The notes under the pieces are model-generated. The model had not been told where the DNA came from. It was given only the letters and a program-made list of their open reading frames with translations, and made no database searches. A stretch of 64,000 nucleotides of DNA from JBICHN01 sp043101845 (GTDB lineage: Bacteria > Planctomycetota > Phycisphaerae > Phycisphaerales > UBA5793). Of the stretch, positions 25,297-33,123 are shown in pieces. The stretch's first letter is position 1, and every line of letters begins with the position of its first letter. The stretch is taken from NCBI GenBank assembly GCA_043101845.1, contig JBICHN010000011.1, positions 2,046,001 through 2,110,000 on the forward strand. The letters run 5' to 3'. A program made the translations under genes and the position numbers.

Positions 25297-26595
25297 ATGT
25301 GTGACTACGAGAATGCCTACACCCGACGCGTGTTTCTGCAGAAGGGTCTGTCGATGATCTCCGCGGCGTCGACCGTGCCGTTCTTCGTGCAGCAGTCGGC
25401 GTTTGGTATGACGAATCCGCTCGATGTGCTGCTCACGAGTTCGATCGCGGGTGTGCCGGAGGATCGAGTGCTCGTCGTCGTGCAGCTTGGTGGCGGAAAC
25501 GACGGCCTCAATACGGTCGTCCCGTTCGGCGACGACACCTACTACCGCCGTCGACCGAATCTGGGCATACGGCCGAACGAGGTGCTGAAGCTCAAGGAGG
25601 TGGACGGACTCGGATTCCATCCGAATCTGGGCGGCCTCAAGGAGCTCTACGACGACGGTCTGCTCACGACGGTGCAGGGCGTGGGCTATCCGAATCCGAA
25701 TCGCTCGCACTTCACCTCGATGGATATCTGGCACACGGCCGACCCGAAGAACCCGACGGGCGACGGGTGGATTGGCCGGTACTTCGACAACACCTGCGCC
25801 GGGGCGCCCGATCCGAACTCCGGGATCGCCATCGGGCGCGAGGTTCCGACCGCGATGGTCGGCGAGCAATACAAGCCGGTCTCCTTCGAATCACCCGATC
25901 TCTTCCGGTGGATCGGACAGGATGTGCACGAGGCGCTCGCGGCGCCATACGATAAACTGAATCGCGCCGGCACGCCGGAGGGCGTGTCGGATGAGTCGCA
26001 GTTGGGCTTCCTCACCCGCACCTCACTTGATGCGCAAGTCGCGAGTGATCGCATTCGGCAGGCCGTCCGACAAACGCCGCTCGTCAACTATCCGGGCAAT
26101 TCGCTCGCCCAACAGCTCCGGATGGTGGGCGCCATGATCCGGGCCGGTCTTCCCACCCGGGTGTACTATGTGCATCTCGGCGGATTCGACACGCACGCCG
26201 GTCAGGCCGGACAGCACGGGAACCTGATGAATCAGTTGAGTTCGTCGCTCCGCGCGTTCCAGCGCGACCTCGAAGCGCAGGGCAACGACGGCCGCGTCCT
26301 CACGATGACCTTCAGCGAATTCGGCCGTCGCGTCGCGCAGAACGCATCGCAGGGGACGGACCACGGTACGGCGGCGCCGATGTTTCTCATGGGGCCGATG
26401 GTGAAGGCGGGGTTCGTAGGGTCCCATCCCTCGCTCACCGACCTCGATAACGGTGACCTCAAGTTCCGGATCGACTTCCGGTCGGTGTACGCGTCGGTGC
26501 TCGACTACTGGCTCAAGGCGGACAGCGAGAAGGTCCTCAACGGGAAGTTCAAGCCGGCGCCCGTGCTCTCCGAGAAAGTTGTGAAATCAGCCTGA
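25297..26595 (+). CDS. DUF1501 family protein with Tat signal
   Basis: This 432-residue protein is probably exported folded. A twin-arginine signal (YTRRVFLQKGLSMISAAST, Arg10-Arg11) is followed by the family core: VLVVVQLGGGNDGLNTVVPFGDD, SHFTSMDIWHTAD, YYVHLGGFDTHAGQAGQHGNLMNQLSSSL and MTFSEFGRRVAQNASQGTDHGTAAPMFLMG. The pattern of Asp, His and Gly residues resembles the sulfatase/alkaline-phosphatase superfamily. The function is unknown. It lies downstream of DUF1800 in one unit. Its stop overlaps by 9 bp the end of the convergent membrane gene. Confidence 0.92.
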   Translation: MCDYENAYTRRVFLQKGLSMISAASTVPFFVQQSAFGMTNPLDVLLTSSIAGVPEDRVLVVVQLGGGNDGLNTVVPFGDDTYYRRRPNLGIRPNEVLKLKEVDGLGFHPNLGGLKELYDDGLLTTVQGVGYPNPNRSHFTSMDIWHTADPKNPTGDGWIGRYFDNTCAGAPDPNSGIAIGREVPTAMVGEQYKPVSFESPDLFRWIGQDVHEALAAPYDKLNRAGTPEGVSDESQLGFLTRTSLDAQVASDRIRQAVRQTPLVNYPGNSLAQQLRMVGAMIRAGLPTRVYYVHLGGFDTHAGQAGQHGNLMNQLSSSLRAFQRDLEAQGNDGRVLTMTFSEFGRRVAQNASQGTDHGTAAPMFLMGPMVKAGFVGSHPSLTDLDNGDLKFRIDFRSVYASVLDYWLKADSEKVLNGKFKPAPVLSEKVVKSA

Positions 26596-27129
26596 CGCGG
26601 ATTCGGACTCGTCTGTGGCCGAATCGTCCAGGACGCGGTTCGCCGGACGCGTGGCTCGCGGCAACAGTCCGATGAAGACGAGCGACGCGCCGACGGCCAT
26701 CGTCCAGAGACGCTCGGTACCGGTGGAGAAGCGGCGGAGCCAAGTCTCCCGAAAGTGAATCGGCTCGACCGTCGCCGGCTCCGGAAGCGTGGCGGAGATC
26801 CATCGTTCGACCGACGCGTCCGGCGCGGCGCCGAGGAGCGCCATCGGCGTTTCGTCCTCGGGAACGAGATTCAGCTGCGCGAGCGCCAGGCGGCGGATGA
26901 GATCAGGGTCCTCTTCTTCGATGGCGTCAAGGAAGGTCGAATACGCCTCGAGTCGCGCGACGAATTCCTGCTCGCGGACCTGCATCTCGTCCCGTCGATG
27001 GCGGAGCACCGCGAGGTCATCGCCGGGCGGAATGAGCGTGACCGCTACAAGCAGCGCGGCGCCGGCGAGCAGAAACAGCCAGCCGCTGTCGATCCGTCCC
27101 CGATCTGTCCGCCGTGAGCGCGTACGCAT
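26587..27129 (-). CDS. Two-helix membrane protein with coiled-coil middle
   Basis: This 180-residue protein of unknown function has a basic N-terminus (MRTRSRRTDRGR), a membrane helix (about residues 17-36), a charged alpha-helical stretch (LRHRRDEMQVREQEFVARLEAYSTFLDAI, about 45-75), and a second hydrophobic helix near residues 142-160 followed by a short acidic tail. The N-terminal helix plus coiled coil resembles the layout of FtsL/DivIC-type proteins, but the second helix does not fit. It starts at the ATG at 27129; the frame extends to 27378 without a better start. It diverges from the HAD phosphatase gene. Confidence 0.6.
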   Translation of the reverse strand: MRTRSRRTDRGRIDSGWLFLLAGAALLVAVTLIPPGDDLAVLRHRRDEMQVREQEFVARLEAYSTFLDAIEEEDPDLIRRLALAQLNLVPEDETPMALLGAAPDASVERWISATLPEPATVEPIHFRETWLRRFSTGTERLWTMAVGASLVFIGLLPRATRPANRVLDDSATDESESASG

Positions 27130-27213
27130 CCCGGGACTCTTATCGGGCCCCTCCCGGAGCCGCCATGAATCGGGGCGTTGGCTCTGCGTCACGGCCGGCG
27201 TACCGTGCCTGCC

Positions 27214-28101
27214 ATGCCCCCGCGCGGATACGACCTGCTCGCCCTTGATCTCGACGGAACGCTGCTGAACGAGCGCGGCAAGATCTCCGCGGCGAACCTC
27301 CGGGCGATCGCCGACGCCCGTCGCGCCGGACTCCAGATCGTCGTGAGCACGGGTCGAGGGTATGCCGAGGCCATGCACTCACTTCCCGTCGACTGTCTCG
27401 ACGGCGCGATCATCTGTGCGGGCGGCGCCATGACCGTGGACATGATCTCCGGCCGCACCCTTCATCGATCCACCATGCCCGAGTCCCTCGTCGAGCGCGT
27501 CGCCCAGACGCTCAATGAGGCGACGGGACATCTCGTCCTTCTGCTCAAGGATCACGACACGACGGGTCTCGATTACCTCCTCGTCGGGCGAGGGCGAATC
27601 GATCCCGCGAGCGAGTGGTGGTTCAATCAGATTCCGGTTCGACTGTCCACCGTCGAGCGCCCGGCGGAGGACCCCCACCCCCGTGAGACCGTGCGCGTCG
27701 CCGTGGTGACGACGGTTCGGGAGATGAGCACGCTGTGGCGCGTCATGAATGAGCGTTTTCAGAATGAGACCTTCGTCCATCATTTCCCGATCATCAGCGG
27801 CGCCGCCGACGGCCGGGTCGAGAAGAGCGGCGAGATTCACCTGCTCGAGGTCTTTCAACCGGAAACGAACAAATGGTCCGCCCTCGCCGAACTCGCCGCG
27901 GAACGCGAGATTCCGGTTGAGCGTGTCGCGGCGATCGGGGACGAGGTGAATGACCTCGCGATGCTCCGCGGCGCCGGGCTCGGCATCGCGATGGGCAACG
28001 CGCCCGACTCGGTCCAGGACGCGGCGCAGCAAGTCACCGAGACGAATGTGAACGACGGCGTCGCGCTCGCGATCGAACGGATTCTCGAAGGATCATGGTG
28101 A
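27214..28101 (+). CDS. HAD-superfamily hydrolase (Cof type)
   Basis: This 295-residue cytoplasmic phosphatase, probably acting on sugar phosphates or similar small molecules, has motif I as ALDLDGTLLN (Asp12, Asp14), motif II as IVVSTGRGYAEA, motif III at the Lys in ETNKWSALAELA and motif IV as VAAIGDEVNDLAMLRGAGLGIAMGNA. The C2B cap lies between motifs II and III, which is the Cof/YbiV arrangement. The start MPPRGYDLL at 27214 was chosen over an upstream in-frame codon at 27178. Substrate is unknown. Confidence 0.87.
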   Translation: MPPRGYDLLALDLDGTLLNERGKISAANLRAIADARRAGLQIVVSTGRGYAEAMHSLPVDCLDGAIICAGGAMTVDMISGRTLHRSTMPESLVERVAQTLNEATGHLVLLLKDHDTTGLDYLLVGRGRIDPASEWWFNQIPVRLSTVERPAEDPHPRETVRVAVVTTVREMSTLWRVMNERFQNETFVHHFPIISGAADGRVEKSGEIHLLEVFQPETNKWSALAELAAEREIPVERVAAIGDEVNDLAMLRGAGLGIAMGNAPDSVQDAAQQVTETNVNDGVALAIERILEGSW

Positions 28102-28206
28102 TTTTCCACCCCGCGCCGCGCTCCGGGTGATGACGCCGGACTGTCGTCCCTCTACGATCCCGCTTTCCGGCCCCGACGCCCGAAGAACCTCTCTACGGAT
28201 GGCTCT

Positions 28207-28851
28207 ATGGACCTCTATATCGACACGGCGAATCTCGACGAAATCAAGCAGGCGGCGGAGATGGGCGTCCTCGACGGCGTTACCACGAATCCGTCGCTCG
28301 TCTCCAAGGAAGGCGTGGACTTCCACACGCGACTTCGCGAGATCTGCGAGGTGGTCCCGGGGCCGGTTTCCGCCGAGGTGGTCTCGGTCGAGCATGACGG
28401 CATGATCGCCGAGGCGGATAAGCTCGTAGAGATTGCTGACAACATCGTGATCAAGCTCCCGAGCATTCCCGAGGGGCTCAAGGCGTGCAAGACGCTGAGT
28501 GATCGAGGCGTGCGGGTCAACATGACCCTCTGCTTCCAGCCGCTTCAGGCGCTGCTTGTCGCGAAGGCCGGCGCGTTTCTCGTGAGCCCGTTCCTTGGAC
28601 GAATCGATGACATCGCCGGCGATGGCGTCGACCTCATCCAGCAGATTCGCGCGATCTACGACAACTACGGGTACGAGACGAAGATCCTCGCCGCGTCCAT
28701 TCGACATCCGAAGCACATGGTCGATGTCGCTCTCGCCGGCGCCGATGTCTCCACGGTTCCCTTCAAGGTGATCAAGCAGATGATGAATCATCCGCTGACC
28801 GACATCGGCCTCGAGAAATTCCTGGCGGACTGGAAGAAACAGAACGGCTGA
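28207..28851 (+). CDS. Transaldolase / fructose-6-phosphate aldolase-like (TalC type)
   Basis: This 214-residue enzyme has the short form of the family. MDLYIDTANLDEIKQAAEMGVLDGVTTNPSLV is the classic N-terminus, the Schiff-base lysine is K83 in NIVIKLPSIPEGLKA, and VSPFLGRIDDI is conserved. It transfers or releases dihydroxyacetone units in the pentose phosphate pathway; transaldolase and fructose-6-phosphate aldolase activities cannot be told apart by eye. Its stop is 2 bp from the stop of the convergent SecA-like gene. Confidence 0.92.
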   Translation: MDLYIDTANLDEIKQAAEMGVLDGVTTNPSLVSKEGVDFHTRLREICEVVPGPVSAEVVSVEHDGMIAEADKLVEIADNIVIKLPSIPEGLKACKTLSDRGVRVNMTLCFQPLQALLVAKAGAFLVSPFLGRIDDIAGDGVDLIQQIRAIYDNYGYETKILAASIRHPKHMVDVALAGADVSTVPFKVIKQMMNHPLTDIGLEKFLADWKKQNG

Positions 28852-28853
28852 CG

Positions 28854-30920
28854 CTAACGGCGCTCGTAGTACATCGCTCGGTCGAACCAGAGATCGGCCT
28901 TGCCCGCCATGCGTCGCTGGGTGTATTCCCGCTTCGACGCGAGCCATTGCGCGACGCCCCAGATGAGTCGGCCGAGCCCGACCGGGAGCAGCGTCGGAAA
29001 CGACCGCCCGAGCCGCGTCAACGGGCGCAATCCGCTTCGTTCGACAAGCTGATCATCGAGAGACACAAAGGTCTGCGCAAGCCCGGGGTCGCCCTGTCGA
29101 CCCGCGCGACCATAGAGCTGACGGTCGATCCGGCGTGAGTCGTGCCGTTCGGTTGCAAGGACGACGAGGCCGCCGAGCTCGCGCACACCCGGGCCGAGAA
29201 TGATGTCCGTGCCGCGGCCGGCCATGTTCGTGGCGACGGTGACGGCGCCCTTCCGGCCCGCCTTCGCCACGATGGCCGCTTCTTCTTCGTGCCGCGCCGC
29301 GTTGAGCACCTGGTGGGGCACGCTGCGGGAATGCAGCAATTCGCTGAGCTGCTCCGACGCCTCAACGCTCCGGGTCCCGACGAGCACCGGTCGATCACGC
29401 CGAAAATGGGCGTCTACCTCTTCGGCGACTGCTTCAAACTTCTGATCACGCGTAGTGAAATACCGGTCGCGCTCGTGCCGACGGATGACCGGACGATGCG
29501 GAGGAATGCGCACGACGGGCAGGTCGTAGTTCGTCCAGAGTTCGCTTCGGACCTCCCATGCCGTGCCCGTCATCCCGGCCGTCCGACGATACAACTGGAA
29601 GAAGCGCTGGTACGCGACGCGCGCCCGGGTCTCGCGCGGTCCGGTGATCGGCAATTCCTCCTTGGCCTGAATCGCCTGGTGGAGACCAAGCTGCCATTGA
29701 CGACCCTCGAGGACGCGGCCGGTCTGCGGGTCGACAATGTGCACATCGTCGTTGCGGACGATGTAGTGGTCGTCGCGGTGGAAGAGCGCGTGGGCGGTCA
29801 GGCTCAGCGTGACGATCTCCTCCCGGCGTCGCGGACCGGCCCAGAACGGCGGGAGTTCGTGGGCGATCGACTCGAGACGATCGCGTCCGGCGTCCGTCAA
29901 CTCGACATGATGCTGCTGTACATCAACTTTGAAGTCGCGACCCGGCTCGAGCGTGCGCGCGATCCGCGCGGCGACGCGATAATACTCGCTCGACGCGTCC
30001 TCCTGCCCCGGCACGCCGATGATGGCCGGCGTCGTCGCCTGGTCAATGAGCACACTGTCCGCCTCGTCGATGATGGCGGCGAAGAGACCGCGCAGCACGA
30101 CACGCTCGCTCCACATTTCCTGGTGGGCGAACCGATTCGTGTCAGTGATCTCATCGAGCAGGAGTGAAGTGACCCTGGGGTTGAGCGGCGAATGGAGTGA
30201 GTCGCGCAGGTAATCAAAGATCACCTGCTGATCCGTCGCATAGGTGATGTCCCGCGCGTACGCCTCGCGGCGATCCGCGGTGTCGCTCTCATCCTGAATC
30301 ACACCAACGGTCAGACCAAGACGCTTGTAGATTCCGGCGTTCAGTTCGGCGTCGCGTCGTGCGAGGTAGTCGTTTACCGTGATCACATGTACGCCGTAGC
30401 CCATCCAGCCCTGCACCGCCGCGGTGAGGCACGCGGTGACCGTCTTGCCTTCGCCGGTCAGCATCTCCGCGATGCAGCCATCCTCCATGACCCAGCCGCC
30501 CATGACCTGCTCGGGATAGAGCTTGAGGCCCACGACGCGTCGCACCGCTTCGCGAACGACCGCGAAGGCGTGCGTCCTCGACGCGGCGTCACGGCGACCC
30601 CGTCGCGCCGCTTCGCGGGCCCGCTCGATCTCCTCGTCGAATGCCCGCTCCGCCAGCGATTCAAGTGACCCCGACCGGCGAAGGACCTCTTCGGCCTGCC
30701 GGCGCAGTCGGCGTCGGGACCAGAGCATCCGCTTGACGACGCCGATCGCCCGGTCACCGACGAGTTCGAGTTCCGAGTAATCTTTCGGTGGCGCCGGGCG
30801 GTACGAGAGCGGTCGCCAGAGGCGGCGGGTCGATGACCCGCCGTCGTGATCGACGAGGCGATCCATCTCCGACTTCGCGGACCCGTTCCGCGATCCGGGT
30901 TGAACCCGTGCGCCGATCAT
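28854..30920 (-). CDS. Short SecA-like ATPase (SecA paralogue) of an export operon
   Basis: This 688-residue protein keeps the SecA motor. Walker A is MLTGEGKT (residues 153-160), then VITVNDYLARRD, FDYLRDSL and the DEAD-type Walker B IIDEADSVLIDQATTPAIIG. The second RecA domain has TAGMTGTA, ATNMAGRGTDIILG and YGRAGRQGDPG. After the last motif only about 90 residues remain, so most of the helical-scaffold-end/wing region and the zinc-binding tail of housekeeping SecA (about 830-900 residues) are missing. The N-terminus has about 50 extra basic residues. Its ATG overlaps the stop of the PqqD-M50-HlyD gene (ATGA), which ties it to that operon rather than to general secretion. No SecY is encoded nearby. 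Confidence 0.85.
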   Translation of the reverse strand: MIGARVQPGSRNGSAKSEMDRLVDHDGGSSTRRLWRPLSYRPAPPKDYSELELVGDRAIGVVKRMLWSRRRLRRQAEEVLRRSGSLESLAERAFDEEIERAREAARRGRRDAASRTHAFAVVREAVRRVVGLKLYPEQVMGGWVMEDGCIAEMLTGEGKTVTACLTAAVQGWMGYGVHVITVNDYLARRDAELNAGIYKRLGLTVGVIQDESDTADRREAYARDITYATDQQVIFDYLRDSLHSPLNPRVTSLLLDEITDTNRFAHQEMWSERVVLRGLFAAIIDEADSVLIDQATTPAIIGVPGQEDASSEYYRVAARIARTLEPGRDFKVDVQQHHVELTDAGRDRLESIAHELPPFWAGPRRREEIVTLSLTAHALFHRDDHYIVRNDDVHIVDPQTGRVLEGRQWQLGLHQAIQAKEELPITGPRETRARVAYQRFFQLYRRTAGMTGTAWEVRSELWTNYDLPVVRIPPHRPVIRRHERDRYFTTRDQKFEAVAEEVDAHFRRDRPVLVGTRSVEASEQLSELLHSRSVPHQVLNAARHEEEAAIVAKAGRKGAVTVATNMAGRGTDIILGPGVRELGGLVVLATERHDSRRIDRQLYGRAGRQGDPGLAQTFVSLDDQLVERSGLRPLTRLGRSFPTLLPVGLGRLIWGVAQWLASKREYTQRRMAGKADLWFDRAMYYERR

Positions 30921-33091
30921 GTGTCGAATCTCGCCGCGAACGCCTGCTGCAGCCGCCGATACCACTGCACCGCGAGCGGCTGAGGCTCGGCGCGAAAGAG
31001 CACGCGCGCTCGTGCGCCCGCATACGCGGTCGGCGTGGCTCGCTCACCGTCCTTCGTGAACTTCAGCGTGATCTCATATTGGGGCGTGAATGTGCGAACG
31101 CCTTCCGGGTCGGTGGGGTCGACAACGACATCCCCGCCTTCGACCGTTTGCCCGAGTGACCGGAACGGCAGCGCTCGCTGTCCCGCTTCGCGAATGCGTT
31201 CGATCGTGACCGTCCAGGTCGTCCCCGGCTCGCCGTAGAGCCGCGCCTCGGCGGTCGGCCAGTCCCCCCGCCCGAAAAGCCAGGCGAAGTCGGCGTCGTC
31301 CACGAGCGCTCGGATGACAAGGTCGCCTTCCGTCGAAATCACGCCGATGGCGTCACCGCGACGCACGAAGGCGCCCATCTTCGTCCGAAGGTCAGGCGAG
31401 ATGAACTCGCCACCGATCGGAGCGCGAATGTCGAGTTCGCGAAGTGATTCCTCGGCGCGTGCGTGCTTCTCTTCGAGGTATTCGAGAGAGCTTTCGACCT
31501 GCTGCGCTTCAGCGTGCGAACTTGAGAGCGCCTGGTTGAATCGAATCCATTGCCTTTCGAGGTCGGACGCGGCTCTTTCATACTGGTGCACAATCTCACG
31601 GTTCTCGATCGTCACGAGCGGATCGCCGGGCGCCACCTCCGCGCCGGTGTCGGTCGAGATTTCCGCGACGAAGCCATTGTTCGGTGCGCGGATCGTTACC
31701 CGCGCTTCCGGCTCCACTACCGCCGGCGCATTCACGGTCGCCGGGGCCGGCACGAAACCGATGAGTCCGATCGCGGCGACCACCGCGCCGAAGGTGACGA
31801 ATACGGCCCGGGCCCGGACCACCTGAAGGCTCGGCTCGGACACCACATACGCGAGCCCCTTCATCACGGGCCAGACAAACCATATGAGTCCGCCAAGCGT
31901 CGCCAGGATCACACCCACAATGAAGTACTGTTCCGCGACGATGAGGACGATGCTGAGCATGACGAGCAGCCGGTAGGGAAACGCACACATCGCGTGTGTG
32001 ACCATGATTCCCGCTTCGCCCTTGCCGTGGGTAGGCGGCGGCGGCTCACCCTTGAGTCCAAAGAGGTAACGACGCGTCAGCCACTTCACATACTCGATCG
32101 ATCGCGAGGCGAGGTTCGGAATCTCAGTCAGGTCGGCGAGGATGTAGTACCCGTCGTACCGGAGTAATGGATTGATGTTGAAGATGATGGTCGCGATGGA
32201 CGCGATGACCATGGTGTTGTAGGCCAGCGTGTGCGCGAGGCCCGGTTCGGTGCGGGCCCAGACGACCGCGGCGATGGCGGCGACGAACATCTCGACGAGA
32301 ACACCTGCGGCCGAAACGAGTATGCGATGCCATTTGTTTGGGAACGCCCAGGCGGATGACGCGTCGCAGTACGGAATCGGGAGCAGGATAATGAACAGAA
32401 TACCGATTTCGGTCACCCGTCCGCCGTACGCCTTGCAGGCGAATCCGTGCGCGAGTTCGTGGATCGCCTTGAGCAGCGTGAACACAATGGTGATGTAGAT
32501 CAGATTTCCGGGCGCGATGATCGAATTGAACTGGCTGCGCAGCTCATCCCAGCGCGGGATCACCATTCGGAGCGCGATCGCGCTCACGATCGCGAGCGCG
32601 AGGAACCCCCAGCGGCTGAAGACGAGCCGGCCGACATTCGCAAATTTCGCGAGAAACTTCTCCGGGTTGAACAGCGGTATGGACCAGAAGACGAACTTGC
32701 CGGTCAACTCCTGAAAGCGTTGTTCCCGGATGAGTTCGAATCGCTCGCGGAGTCGCTGGGCGTCGACCGGGAGATCGCCGCGCATGAGGCCGAACTGTTG
32801 CAGGCTCGAGAGGAGGTTGAGACAATCACGCTGCGTCGGCGCGTCGTCGCCGAGCTGCGCGTTGCAGACATCCCACGCCTCCTGCACGGTGGTGCGACCG
32901 TCGAGCAGCCCCAGGAACCGATACGCCGGCGCATTGAACCGGTAGAACTTGCTGCTCGCCGGATCTCCGATCACGAACCAGACCTCATCGCGGTAGGTCT
33001 GGCGCCGCACGACGAGGTGCGGGCTGAGACGCGGCTGAAAATCTGCGACGCGGTACCAGAGGTCGCTGAATGTCTGATTGATCGCGGGCAT
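30917..33091 (-). CDS. PqqD-like / M50 metalloprotease / HlyD-like fusion protein
   Basis: This 724-residue multi-domain membrane protein has three parts. Residues about 20-110 look like a PqqD-type peptide-binding winged helix (VWFVIGDPASSKFYRFNAPAYRFLGLLDGRTTVQEAWD). Residues 150-440 are a site-2-protease-like membrane domain with HELAH at 211-215 and NPLLRYDGYY at 307-316, both zinc-site signatures. The C-terminal third is periplasmic and HlyD-like, with two biotinyl-lipoyl-like halves (IRAPNNGFVAEISTDTGAEVAPGDPLVTIE and LDIRAPIGGEFISPDL) around a coiled coil. This layout matches proteins annotated as putative peptide zinc metalloproteases in peptide-export clusters. It is 32 bp from the gene before it and overlaps the SecA-like gene. 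Confidence 0.85.
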   Translation of the reverse strand: MPAINQTFSDLWYRVADFQPRLSPHLVVRRQTYRDEVWFVIGDPASSKFYRFNAPAYRFLGLLDGRTTVQEAWDVCNAQLGDDAPTQRDCLNLLSSLQQFGLMRGDLPVDAQRLRERFELIREQRFQELTGKFVFWSIPLFNPEKFLAKFANVGRLVFSRWGFLALAIVSAIALRMVIPRWDELRSQFNSIIAPGNLIYITIVFTLLKAIHELAHGFACKAYGGRVTEIGILFIILLPIPYCDASSAWAFPNKWHRILVSAAGVLVEMFVAAIAAVVWARTEPGLAHTLAYNTMVIASIATIIFNINPLLRYDGYYILADLTEIPNLASRSIEYVKWLTRRYLFGLKGEPPPPTHGKGEAGIMVTHAMCAFPYRLLVMLSIVLIVAEQYFIVGVILATLGGLIWFVWPVMKGLAYVVSEPSLQVVRARAVFVTFGAVVAAIGLIGFVPAPATVNAPAVVEPEARVTIRAPNNGFVAEISTDTGAEVAPGDPLVTIENREIVHQYERAASDLERQWIRFNQALSSSHAEAQQVESSLEYLEEKHARAEESLRELDIRAPIGGEFISPDLRTKMGAFVRRGDAIGVISTEGDLVIRALVDDADFAWLFGRGDWPTAEARLYGEPGTTWTVTIERIREAGQRALPFRSLGQTVEGGDVVVDPTDPEGVRTFTPQYEITLKFTKDGERATPTAYAGARARVLFRAEPQPLAVQWYRRLQQAFAARFDT

Positions 33092-33123
33092 AGGTTCTCA
33101 GCCCCCTCGCGGGCCGGAGCAGT

